The notes below the pieces were generated by a model, which made no database searches, was not told the origin of the DNA, and saw only the letters and a program-made list of their open reading frames with translations. Both the position numbers and the translations under genes were made by a program. Below are positions 8,334 to 16,965 of a DNA stretch of 64,000 bases, piece by piece (positions within the stretch are counted from its first letter, which is position 1; every line of letters starts with the position of its first letter). Source of the DNA: a virus; the IMG/VR virus record IMGVR_UViG_3300049893_001984, positions 62,001 through 126,000 of that record; one strand, 5' to 3'.

Positions 8334-9080
8334 TTAGCCCTCGCTGTATAAGGCCCTATCTATGGCTGTCTCTGCTCGAGATGCAATGTGGCTTCCTTCT
8401 TTGCCAAGTATAGCATCTTTCAATCCACTCAAGCCATAAGATATACCAGTAACAGGGTGCATGATACCGTGAAGCGTTTGAAGTGGAAGCCCTAAGAGGC
8501 CATACTTTTCCCGGATCTCTTTCTGTTTATTGTCAAAACTGTTTATATCTCCCTTTAACCCTTCCTTAAAGCTACTAAAGTAGCCCCTTCTACCCATTTT
8601 GTACTCAGGGTCGTGCAGAGGGTTAGTGGCCAGGGAGCCTGCGTCAAAAATAGTGGATAATGCTGTGGCTGAAGGCAGGACTGGATGCAAGAGGGCATGT
8701 GAAACGGACATAGGGGCCCCAACCAGTTTTGCTGCCCCGTAGTTTAGTGCCCCGTGGCCTAGCCCAAACTTTAGAGCAGCCCCAGCACTAGTCGGAAAAC
8801 TGCTTGGATTTCTACCTTGCCCTGCATGAGAGTAAGCTTCGCTGGACAAGACTTGTTCGTTCTTCAGAAGCTTTTCACGTTCTTTGTCTAAATAAGGCGT
8901 AAGCCGGTCAGACTTTACTTTACCAGAGTCCAGGGCATTTCTTGCCTTTTCTTTGGCGATTGAATCAAGCTCTTCGTGTACATCATCTGGACCTATATCG
9001 CCCCTGTTGATTCTATCCAACAGTTCACGCATACGAGGGTCAGCTCGCCGCCGCATAATCTCTACAAGTGATTCCGGCAT
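8334..9080 (-). CDS. Unknown protein with Gly/Ala-rich central segment
   Basis: A 248-residue protein starting at 9080 behind GAGGAAT. Residues 1-75 are charged and helical (EIMRRRADPRMRELLDRI). Residues 95-150 are rich in Gly, Ala and Leu (AALKFGLGHGALNYGAAKLV), and the remainder is mixed. It is first in the leftward group that follows the terminator at 9100-9126, so the six genes from here to the polymerase may share a promoter just upstream. No family recognised. Confidence 0.72.
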   Translation of the reverse strand: MPESLVEIMRRRADPRMRELLDRINRGDIGPDDVHEELDSIAKEKARNALDSGKVKSDRLTPYLDKEREKLLKNEQVLSSEAYSHAGQGRNPSSFPTSAGAALKFGLGHGALNYGAAKLVGAPMSVSHALLHPVLPSATALSTIFDAGSLATNPLHDPEYKMGRRGYFSSFKEGLKGDINSFDNKQKEIREKYGLLGLPLQTLHGIMHPVTGISYGLSGLKDAILGKEGSHIASRAETAIDRALYSEG

Positions 9081-9099
9081 AACTTATTCCTCGAAACAA

Positions 9100-9126
9100 G
9101 ACAACCCAGGTATATCCTGGGCTGTC
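9100..9126 (-). terminator. Probable rho-independent terminator
   Basis: An 11-pair stem (9100-9110 with 9116-9126, two G-T pairs) with a 5-base loop, followed on the minus strand by TTGTTT. It lies between the gene ending at 9168 and the gene starting at 9080. Confidence 0.6.
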
Positions 9127-9167
9127 TCATCTTCTTATAAAAACGCCTTGTGTTCAATACTGATTAT

Positions 9168-9557
9168 CTACTCTTCCGGACTCTCAAGATTTGAGTCAAG
9201 TTCTTTACCCTCAAGCTGGTAACTGAGTTCGAGCCATGCCTCAATGTTGTTAGAGCTCTTACCCTGCTGCTCATAGTGTTTCATGACTTCTCTGAAGCGC
9301 GAGATGAAACTCGCTTTTACTTTGCCCTGCCACGCTCGGATCTCAAACTCACCGTCATCGTTACGACACACCTTCTTTTCAAGCCAGCGCTGAATAGAGA
9401 CTACCTGCAGGCTTCCAGTTTCATCAGCGGCGGTGTACGGTTGAAAGTTCGGCGGTACAAGCGGTTGTCCTGATCCGTTAAAAGGGAACAACAGAATAGG
9501 TTGCCGGAACAAAGCGTTAAGCATCCCAACAGACGCGCGCGACAACTTCAGCTCCAT
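9168..9557 (-). CDS. Unknown small protein
   Basis: A 129-residue protein of unknown family. I choose the ATG at 9557 (MELKLSRASVGMLNALF) because GGAGGAG lies 6 bases upstream. The frame is open to 9623 and could start there (151 residues), but no ribosome binding site precedes the earlier ATGs. The middle contains an aromatic segment and SLQVVSIQRWLEKKV; the C-terminus is acidic. No signal peptide or motif. It ends in front of a terminator, so it is probably the last gene of the transcript carrying the metalloprotease. Confidence 0.68.
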   Translation of the reverse strand: MELKLSRASVGMLNALFRQPILLFPFNGSGQPLVPPNFQPYTAADETGSLQVVSIQRWLEKKVCRNDDGEFEIRAWQGKVKASFISRFREVMKHYEQQGKSSNNIEAWLELSYQLEGKELDSNLESPEE

Positions 9558-9665
9558 CTTTTTCTCCTCCGAGGGCTTGAACCTCTTGGCCATTCGTAGA
9601 CTTCTTATCTTGCGGTTACCCATGCCGGAGATGGTAGCGCTGTCGTTATATCCGTCAAGCAGCTT

Positions 9666-10493
9666 TCACTTCTTGGGAATAAGCTTTGGCTTTTTCTTGG
9701 GTCCTCGCCACTCAACCTCTTGATACCATCTTCTCCCATTACGCAGAGCGAAAATTGTTTGCACGCCCTCGGTAGCAAAACCAGCATGGATTTCATCGTT
9801 TTCGTGAACCATGGTCTCACCGTACTGCCATTCAGTTTGACCTTTTGCTCCCTTGTCTACGCACACTATTTTCCACTTACCATCCACCCGTTTAACTTTG
9901 GCTTCAATGGTATCCAGTGTCGTATTTATGCAGACAAGCTTTGTTTTGTCGTAAAGGTTTATAACAGATTTTATATCATCAACATGCAAGGAGGATGACC
10001 AATTGCCAACTGATGGGAACATGGTTGGAAGATCGATTAACATCTCGGCGTTAAATTTCGTAGCATGGGCAATACCTAAAGCATGCCCAATCTCGTGGAG
10101 CAAAACTCCGTCCAGAACATCGTCATCTACTTCGTTTCTAATTTCAATTCTAGCTGCTTGCATCACGGATGTGTCTTCAGCAATGCAAGGGGTGGTGTAT
10201 CCCACAATGAAGAAAGGATACTGCCACTGTGCGTCTCGCTTAACTAAAATATGCGCATCACCACAAGGAGCTTCAGTGAACTGTACTACTCCGAACGTCT
10301 CTTTCTGCCAAGTAGCGAACGCCTTGGCTGCTGCCTCATGCAGCTTGTCATTAGGGTCGTGGCTCTCGACACGCCACGTAAGTTGTTGCGGTTCTTTCCA
10401 GCGAAGAGGTTTACCTTCCTCATTTACGAAGTACTCAAAGGCACTAGCGAATCCAGAAGACAGTGCCAGCACTACTGTAATCACTGTTTTCAT
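9666..10493 (-). CDS. Secreted matrixin-like zinc metalloprotease
   Basis: A 275-residue protein with an N-terminal signal peptide (MKTVITVVLALSSGFASA). The zinc-binding motif of metzincins, HEIGHALGIAH (H133, E134, H137, H143), is complete and a Met-turn (TMFPS, M158) follows. That arrangement is typical of matrixins (peptidase family M10). Residues 60-125 resemble the usual beta-sheet preceding the active helix (AFATWQKETFGVVQF). About 80 residues follow the catalytic domain and may form a small binding domain. Four cysteines (C77, C103 and two C-terminal) could form disulfides, consistent with export. The gene sits between structural genes. Its product may be exported to the periplasm or act during entry or release; which of these is not shown. 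Confidence 0.88.
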   Translation of the reverse strand: MKTVITVVLALSSGFASAFEYFVNEEGKPLRWKEPQQLTWRVESHDPNDKLHEAAAKAFATWQKETFGVVQFTEAPCGDAHILVKRDAQWQYPFFIVGYTTPCIAEDTSVMQAARIEIRNEVDDDVLDGVLLHEIGHALGIAHATKFNAEMLIDLPTMFPSVGNWSSSLHVDDIKSVINLYDKTKLVCINTTLDTIEAKVKRVDGKWKIVCVDKGAKGQTEWQYGETMVHENDEIHAGFATEGVQTIFALRNGRRWYQEVEWRGPKKKPKLIPKK

Positions 10494-10508
10494 ATAAACT
10501 CCATTGCG

Positions 10509-11171
10509 TTACACCGAAGCAGCCGCCGTAGCTGCTGCCTCAGCCTCTGTGTCAGCTGTATCGTACGCACTCTGCACCAATGTGACCCTCGAAGCACACG
10601 CAGCAGCTGAAGCCTCGGCCGATGTAAGGCTAGAGAGGGCAACCGCCGCTGCATTCGTTTTATCTGTCAGATCGGCTTGAGCTGCAGCCAAATCGTCTTG
10701 TAGACCCGTGTTGTTGGGGTCTGCATCCAACGCTGCTTGAGCCGCTGCAACAGCAGCGGTAGCACTGACAACCTGCGCATCTGCAGCATCTTTACTCGCT
10801 TCAGCCGCTACGACCAAAGTATCTGCCGCGTCCTTTTCTGCTTGTGCTATTGTTAACCTGGCCTGAATTTGTGACGCCTTTTGGGCCGCCTGAGCTGCCC
10901 TGTGCCGGAATGTTGCTTTATCCAGGGCGGATGCTATATCCGTCGCCAGGTCAGGGTACTCCGGTACAAGCGCCAAGAGTTGAGTCCAGGACATGGACAA
11001 GCGTTCTAACGGTGTCTTCTTGACAATAGTCCCGTTTTCTGCAAACACGACTTCTCGCTCCCAATGAATCATGGGGACAAGATTAACTGTCGAAAAAACC
11101 GTAAATTGAGCAGTCCGCTCTGTCTTAGCATAAGTCGTGTTGACTGTTTCAGTCCCAATGCTAACAGCCAT
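10509..11171 (-). CDS. Coiled-coil structural protein
   Basis: A 220-residue protein. The first 90 residues look globular (TVNTTYAKTERTAQFTVFST). From about residue 95 to the end it is almost wholly Ala, Asp, Thr and Val with heptad spacing (QAAQKASQIQARL, then AQAALDADPNN), indicating a long coiled coil. It lies directly downstream of the large fibre gene with an 11-base gap and its own AAGGAG. A likely role is a fibre-associated or chaperone-like protein, by context only. Confidence 0.75.
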   Translation of the reverse strand: MAVSIGTETVNTTYAKTERTAQFTVFSTVNLVPMIHWEREVVFAENGTIVKKTPLERLSMSWTQLLALVPEYPDLATDIASALDKATFRHRAAQAAQKASQIQARLTIAQAEKDAADTLVVAAEASKDAADAQVVSATAAVAAAQAALDADPNNTGLQDDLAAAQADLTDKTNAAAVALSSLTSAEASAAACASRVTLVQSAYDTADTEAEAAATAAASV

Positions 11172-11182
11172 GGTTCTCTCCT

Positions 11183-14100
11183 TTAACCAACTCTTTGAAC
11201 GGTAAGGGTCGTGTTACCGTCTGCGACCAGTGTACTGCCAGAATCCTGGCGAGCAACAAGTTCAAAGAAATCATTTGCAGCACAGTTTACAACCGCAGAA
11301 AAGCTGACGTACGTCGTTTGCGAGGCCGCAGTGTTAGCCTGGGTATCGCTTGCACATGGAACGACTGAATTGTTCCACAATATGTAGCCTCTTCTATTAC
11401 CCGTAGAATTTGTTCCGAATGATATAAATCCAATCACCAGGTAACGACCAGCGATCGGAACAGTAATCCTGGTGTTATTAGTGGTAGGATCGTGCATAGC
11501 ATGAGTGTCAAAATTCTCAGTCGCACTTGATCCAAACGCTATAGTGGTATCAGACCCGCTTGTTATGTTTACTGTGGTGGCGTTCAAGCGGCATTGACAG
11601 GCTACATCGCTGGTAACCAAGTCAACAACAGTACCACCATTCTCCGATACTCTAAACTTATTCGGAGTAGAATCGTAGTAAAGCTTGCCCTGTGAGGACG
11701 CTGAGCCATTCTTTCCGTTGGTGGCTATATTATCAAAATTCCATGCACCATACTTATCAATAGTAGCCCTTGTCGAACTGGAGTTGAATTCAGCTGTCTT
11801 AAACCGGATAGACCCTCCACTTACTGAAGAAGAGCCACCAACACCACTTTCGATAGATAAAACACCACCTACCCCGCTATTCCCAGCGGTTACACTGGCT
11901 GTTCCTCCGTTTCCAGCGCGCAGGAACAGGTCGCCACCAGCTCCAGCAGCTGCAGTGGTTGATCCGCCGCCAGTTCCTGCTTGCAATATAACTTGTCCGC
12001 CAAAACCTCCGGTGCCTCCAGCAGACGACGCAGCACCACCAGTTCCTGCTATAAAGCTAAAGCCGCCACCCGAGCCGCCAGCTCCCGTAGAAACAGCACC
12101 GCCTGTTCCGCTGTTTATTGTAACGTCATTACCTAAACCACCTGAACCTGTAGTGTTTGATCCGCCGCTACCACATATAAGGCTCAAAGCACCACCAGCT
12201 CCGCTTGTACCTCCAACAGTTGTTCCACCTGAACCGGTGGTCAAAGTGAGTGCTCCACCGGCTCCAGAGGTACCTGCTCCAGACGTGTTTCCCGCAGTGC
12301 CCGAAGTAATGTTTACAGCGCCGCCACTACCAGCAGTGCCGCTAGCCGTGCCGCCTCCAGCACCAGCGGTTAGGTAAGCTGCACCACCGTTGCCAGCATT
12401 GAAAGTAGAGGTTGCGGTAGAACCATTGCCAGCAATAAGCCTAGCTAATCCGCCTGTACCTGCACTGGCATTAGACCCAACAGTATTACCTCCGTTACCA
12501 GCCGTAATAACTGCCGCGCCGCCTTGATTACTGATTCCAGCACCAGAAGCGGCTCCAGCGTTTCCAGCTGTGATATTTATGGCTCCGCCCAGGCCACATG
12601 TTCCAGTTGTAGTGGATCCACCATTTCCGGAACGAAGTGTCAACGCGCCTCCAGCAGTAGCGGTTGCTCCGTCAGAAGTGCGCCAAACCGTGGTTGTGGG
12701 ATTTGTCGTTGTATTCCCGCCGCCTACAACAAAATCAGTGTAATATGCAAATCCTGTTGCTCCGATCATGACCTGTGCGGCAGCAGAAGTTGTAGAGCCA
12801 TAGCCAAGTGCGATAGACCCAGTATGGCCGCTGGCAATAGTGCAACTCTCGCCTATGCACACAGCTTCTGAAGTGCTGACGTTCAATGTATTGCCAACCA
12901 ACACATTGCGCTGCGCTATGGTGTCACCAATTCTTAAATCGTAACCAACAAGTGTATTAGTAGAATTATTCGACGTTCCCAAGTTAATGGTGTTACCAAT
13001 TACCGTATTGCCAGTACCACTAACAACCCCAGTCAGGACATGCGACTGGCCAATAAACGTATTAGCACCACCGGTCCCGCCCCAGCCTGGGACCACAAAG
13101 TACGCCTTTGACAGTGCATCAAGACTAGCCGTAGTGACAGTTAGGGTGCCCGGAAGACCGCCTCCAGATCCGGCCCCCATAATAATCTTTAATGCTCCAC
13201 CGGTTCGAGAAGAGAGCGATTGTGCTGCTCCAGTGGTGATGTTTACTGCACCGCCAGCCGCATTTCCGGAGCCTTGGGCTGAGCCTGCTCCAGCAGTGAT
13301 ATTGACTGCACCACCATCGCCTGCTCCATTTGGAGAAGAGCTGACGCCAGCAGAGGCGGTGACCGCAACCGCTGTCCCGGTAGCAGGGCCAGACGCAGCC
13401 GCGTTTGCAACAACGCCTGTTGCAGTGATTGTACCAGTGGTCGTCGCAGAAAGAGTAGCACCAGCACCAACAACCATTGCAGCAGTTGTGTTAGTTCCGC
13501 TAGTGAGTGCGCTAAATGCGGCTCCGCTGGATGGGGTAGCCCAAGTAGGCACACCACCAGAAACAGTCAAAACCTGGCCAGCAGTTCCAACTGCAAGTTT
13601 AGAAAAGGCTGTCGTGGTGCTAGCGTAAATAAGATCGCCCACTGCGTAGGAAGCGAAGCCAGTGCCGCCGTTGGTTGCTGCAAGTGTTCCTGTCACGCTG
13701 CTTGTATTGGACAGGGTTATGGCAGACCAAGAAGGTACGCCGCCAGAAACAACCAAAACCTGTCCAGCGGTGCCAATGGCTAGTTTGCTTAACGTATTAG
13801 TCGCCGAGCAGTAGAGCGTATCTCCTGTTGTAAACGTATTGAAGCTCGTTCCACCACTTGTTACCGGCAGCGCTGTTGTTAGCGCCAAACTGCCTACAGA
13901 AAGCGTTCCTGCACTAAACGTGAAGGTGGAACTGCTACCAAGGGTGGAATCACCTGTCCAATAAGCAACTCGAGTATTTACGCCTGTTCCCGCAGATGCC
14001 CCAGAAAAGCGAACCCAGGCGCCGCCTAGGTATCCCTCAATCCCTGGCGCACTTGAGTTGTACCGTATCATCCCATTAATAGGGGTTACAGGACTTGCAC

Positions 14101-15478
14101 TGTCCAGAAGCAAGGCCCGTGTAATTTGGACATAATCAGGGTGTGACCACTTGAGCGCCAAAGAAGGAGTCGGTTCTCCGTCGTAAAGCTCTCTTTCATA
14201 GAAGAAAACAGAGTCAGTGAGGATAGAAGAGCCATTACCAGCGGACGCTTTTCCATTCCCCTTTAAAGTAAAACGAGCCAACGAGTCCCCTGTGACGTAC
14301 GGAGCAAAAGCTACGTCTGTGGCTGCCGCCACCATAGGAACGAGTTGCCCGTCCGATTGTATGGTACATACATTACGGGTATTGGCGTAGCTGTATACGG
14401 CAAGGGCTCGACCACTGCCGTAGATATGCACATCGTCCCATATACTCAGATGATAGACAGCGTCCTTAGACCAAGCTATCTCCGTATAACCAGCGCCACC
14501 TGTCGTGGATTCAAGCGAAATTACCTGGTCGCCTTCTTTAGTCAGACCTATCTGCGCGGTTGACGAAACTCTACCGGTTGTGGCCCAGTCTAATACAGAA
14601 TTGCTACCAGGGTCCAGAAGCTGACGATTTTCCCAGGTCAAAGCGGAGTTGTTAGAAGTATCCTGTAAAGTACGACCAAAAAGGTCAATAGATCCTACGG
14701 GGGTGGCAGTGCCATCTCCGGCAGTTATCACTCCATCTGTTTGCACTATGACCCGATTGAACGAGTCTCCGGTCACAAAAGTTGCATAGGCAGGGTCGGT
14801 TGAAACACCTCTAGTTAGCAGCAAATAACTTGTAAAAGTCAGGTCGCTGCTTCCAGTTAAGGCCGACGCGCCTGACCAATAAGCAACTTGATTGGCTGCG
14901 CCAGATCCAGTGATTGAGCCACCAGTAGTAAACGAGACCCAGCTGGATCCGTTGTAACCCTCAAAATCAGAGCCTGTCCAGCGAATCTGACCAGCAGCAT
15001 CGGTAGCTGCGCTGGTCCCTATCTGAATTTTACTTGTGCTTGTATTTATGAGCCCAGGGGTTGTCCAATCCAAGGCAGTGCTGGCATCGCTAGCTTTAAG
15101 CTGCCGTGCTGTCCATTCCAAAGAGCTTACAGCACCTGAATCTTTGAGTAACCGGTTCTCCCAGTCAAAGGCGACGTTAGCACCTGAATCTGTAAGGGTT
15201 CTATCGTTTGTACCGGTTCCACCGTTGGCGACAGGCAGAATGCCAGTAAGACCGCTACCAATACTGGGAAGGTCACCAGTAACGAGGGCTCTCCACGTAG
15301 GGGCACCAGACGCTCCATTCGGGGAGGCAAAAACTCTGTTTGCTGCTTGTGATTGTGTGAGCCCACCGGGGGTCACGGCAAGCGTAGTTGACGCACCGTA
15401 AGTTTCAGCGGTAGTCGCTAGCTCAACTGTGCCCCTCTGCGTGGTAGTGGATTCTGTAACTTGTTTTCCGCTAATCAT
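11183..15478 (-). CDS. Large tail-fibre-like protein with Gly-rich repeats and C1q-like tip
   Basis: A 1431-residue protein. I place the start at 15478 (MISGKQVTE), behind AAGGAAGGAG; an earlier in-frame start lacks a good site. The N-terminus (ISGKQVTESTTTQRGTVELA) and the next 400 residues, with repeated ALDWxxR-type and NGGTG motifs, are typical of phage fibres. Residues from about 700 to 1250 hold many imperfect glycine/serine/threonine repeats of the type GGAxxITAGxGGxxxGxxG. The last 130 residues (DTTIAFGSSATENFDTH, AGRYLVIGFISFG, DFFELVARQD) look like a C1q/TNF-like jelly roll, a common trimeric receptor-binding tip. Its N-terminal GKQ motif is shared with the two other fibre proteins at 15568 and 18613. 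Probably a host-recognition fibre. Confidence 0.85.
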   Translation of the reverse strand: MISGKQVTESTTTQRGTVELATTAETYGASTTLAVTPGGLTQSQAANRVFASPNGASGAPTWRALVTGDLPSIGSGLTGILPVANGGTGTNDRTLTDSGANVAFDWENRLLKDSGAVSSLEWTARQLKASDASTALDWTTPGLINTSTSKIQIGTSAATDAAGQIRWTGSDFEGYNGSSWVSFTTGGSITGSGAANQVAYWSGASALTGSSDLTFTSYLLLTRGVSTDPAYATFVTGDSFNRVIVQTDGVITAGDGTATPVGSIDLFGRTLQDTSNNSALTWENRQLLDPGSNSVLDWATTGRVSSTAQIGLTKEGDQVISLESTTGGAGYTEIAWSKDAVYHLSIWDDVHIYGSGRALAVYSYANTRNVCTIQSDGQLVPMVAAATDVAFAPYVTGDSLARFTLKGNGKASAGNGSSILTDSVFFYERELYDGEPTPSLALKWSHPDYVQITRALLLDSASPVTPINGMIRYNSSAPGIEGYLGGAWVRFSGASAGTGVNTRVAYWTGDSTLGSSSTFTFSAGTLSVGSLALTTALPVTSGGTSFNTFTTGDTLYCSATNTLSKLAIGTAGQVLVVSGGVPSWSAITLSNTSSVTGTLAATNGGTGFASYAVGDLIYASTTTAFSKLAVGTAGQVLTVSGGVPTWATPSSGAAFSALTSGTNTTAAMVVGAGATLSATTTGTITATGVVANAAASGPATGTAVAVTASAGVSSSPNGAGDGGAVNITAGAGSAQGSGNAAGGAVNITTGAAQSLSSRTGGALKIIMGAGSGGGLPGTLTVTTASLDALSKAYFVVPGWGGTGGANTFIGQSHVLTGVVSGTGNTVIGNTINLGTSNNSTNTLVGYDLRIGDTIAQRNVLVGNTLNVSTSEAVCIGESCTIASGHTGSIALGYGSTTSAAAQVMIGATGFAYYTDFVVGGGNTTTNPTTTVWRTSDGATATAGGALTLRSGNGGSTTTGTCGLGGAINITAGNAGAASGAGISNQGGAAVITAGNGGNTVGSNASAGTGGLARLIAGNGSTATSTFNAGNGGAAYLTAGAGGGTASGTAGSGGAVNITSGTAGNTSGAGTSGAGGALTLTTGSGGTTVGGTSGAGGALSLICGSGGSNTTGSGGLGNDVTINSGTGGAVSTGAGGSGGGFSFIAGTGGAASSAGGTGGFGGQVILQAGTGGGSTTAAAGAGGDLFLRAGNGGTASVTAGNSGVGGVLSIESGVGGSSSVSGGSIRFKTAEFNSSSTRATIDKYGAWNFDNIATNGKNGSASSQGKLYYDSTPNKFRVSENGGTVVDLVTSDVACQCRLNATTVNITSGSDTTIAFGSSATENFDTHAMHDPTTNNTRITVPIAGRYLVIGFISFGTNSTGNRRGYILWNNSVVPCASDTQANTAASQTTYVSFSAVVNCAANDFFELVARQDSGSTLVADGNTTLTVQRVG

Positions 15479-15507
15479 GAGTAGGGCGCTCCTTCCTTTT
15501 CCATCAC

Positions 15508-15540
15508 TAAACCAGCCCCGCACTGCGCGGGGCCGGTTTA
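15508..15540 (-). terminator. Probable terminator between fibre genes
   Basis: A GC-rich hairpin (15508-15521 with 15527-15540, one A-C mismatch, 5-base loop) lies between the fibre gene ending at 15568 and the one starting at 15478. The minus-strand tail has little T, so efficiency is uncertain. Confidence 0.6.
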
Positions 15541-15567
15541 TAGTGAAGGTTACGGACTACTGCAATA

Positions 15568-16953
15568 TTACTGCAGGAGCGAGTTATACACGACATCGAT
15601 TTTATCGGTAGTAGCCAACTGGTAACCAGCCACCGAGCCGTTCCAACGTATTGTATCGCCAGACACAATGTCGTTGAACTGACGGGCCGTCGCAGTGTCG
15701 CCAGCGCCGATATATGCTTCTCCAGAGTTGTTTTCAGTGACATAAACCTTTACGCCGTTAACAAAAATACTTACACCGCTGTCAAGTGCTGGCGTCTTGG
15801 TCAACGTGGTTGCCGTAGCCTTGTCATTGTCAGTGGTGGTAGCAAGTGCCGTAAGGTTGGATTTGTCCTTGATCGGCTCAGCCGCGTATACACCAGCCGA
15901 GGTTACACCGATGGAGTTGTTTCTCGGCTTAACAGAGATATTGGTGGTGTTATCCTGGATACCATTGCCCGCAAGGGAGGTTGTGTCCAGCTTGAGCTCA
16001 CCAGAGCCGTTAAAGTCTATCAAGCTTTGAGTAGCATCAACCTTGATAAACAGCTCGTTGTTACCATCCTGGTCAATACCCTTGTTTTCATCGCAGATGT
16101 CGCCAAGCTTCGCCGCCGTAACCGCGTTGGCATTGATCTTGGCAGTCGTAATACCAAGGTCTTTGACCTGAACAGCATTCGTTGCTATTTCAACAGTAGA
16201 GTCGTCAACATTAACTTTGATACCGCTGGCAGTAAGACCGACAGCTCCGGATCCATCGCGCTTAACAATCACGCTATTAGGGCTAACCGTCAGCGAGTTG
16301 TCACCAGTAGCAAAGTCAATCGTGTTACCAGACTGTGTGAGACCGGCACCAGCAACAATCGCAGCTGCGCCAGTGAACTGCACCCACAGATCTGTACCTG
16401 CGCCATTGTCGTCGAAGACAAACCCGTTGTTCTCGTAGTAGCTGGCTTCACCAACCACAAGCAGGGCGTCACCATCAACAGGGCTATACAGCGTGGGGGT
16501 GTTGGACGAGCCGGAGAAGGTTGCAACCTTGGTCTCGTCCGTACCGTCAGTCAACGGGGAGAAAAGGGTGCCATCACCAACCACAACACGAGTATTAGCT
16601 GCAACAAACCCGCCAGACCCTGAAACGATCTTGAGCCAGGCTGTCCCGCTATACTCAACCAGGTCGCCAGCCACCACAGCGAGAGAGCCGGTAGTCAACG
16701 TGCCGCTGTCTGTGACAACGTAAGAATCGCCGCCAGCAGGGGTTAGTGCGTTTATCTGGGCAACCGTGCGGTTACCGAGATAGCTCCTAACCGCAACAGG
16801 AGACTTCCAGTTAAGGCCGACAATGGCGGCATCAACGTCGGCTTTACGAGCCGCATCGTTGGCGGCCGTAGGCGCGGCGAGGTTGGTGATTTTCTTGCTG
16901 TTAAGATTGAGGTCATCGCTAAAGCGAAGTTGTTTGCCTTCAATTCTGGGCAT
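15568..16953 (-). CDS. Tail-fibre-like protein
   Basis: A 461-residue protein starting MPRIEGKQLRF behind AAGGAG. Residues 15-60 (NLNSKKITNLAAPTAAND, then DAAIVGLNWKS) match the shaft-start motif seen in many phage tail proteins. The middle has repeated NTIDFATGDNSL and ITTAKINANAVTAAKL units, a beta-rich shaft. The last 65 residues contain the module with FNDIVSGDTIRWNGSVAGY that recurs in three neighbouring fibre genes. It lies 12 bases downstream of the next fibre gene, so they form one operon. Likely a trimeric fibre subunit. Confidence 0.82.
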   Translation of the reverse strand: MPRIEGKQLRFSDDLNLNSKKITNLAAPTAANDAARKADVDAAIVGLNWKSPVAVRSYLGNRTVAQINALTPAGGDSYVVTDSGTLTTGSLAVVAGDLVEYSGTAWLKIVSGSGGFVAANTRVVVGDGTLFSPLTDGTDETKVATFSGSSNTPTLYSPVDGDALLVVGEASYYENNGFVFDDNGAGTDLWVQFTGAAAIVAGAGLTQSGNTIDFATGDNSLTVSPNSVIVKRDGSGAVGLTASGIKVNVDDSTVEIATNAVQVKDLGITTAKINANAVTAAKLGDICDENKGIDQDGNNELFIKVDATQSLIDFNGSGELKLDTTSLAGNGIQDNTTNISVKPRNNSIGVTSAGVYAAEPIKDKSNLTALATTTDNDKATATTLTKTPALDSGVSIFVNGVKVYVTENNSGEAYIGAGDTATARQFNDIVSGDTIRWNGSVAGYQLATTDKIDVVYNSLLQ

Positions 16954-16965
16954 GGGTTACTCTCC

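Noticed and set aside
11685-13628. Open frames on the plus strand opposite the large fibre gene, rich in proline and valine
   Set aside because: They are complements of the glycine-rich repeats and have no start sites with ribosome binding sequences.
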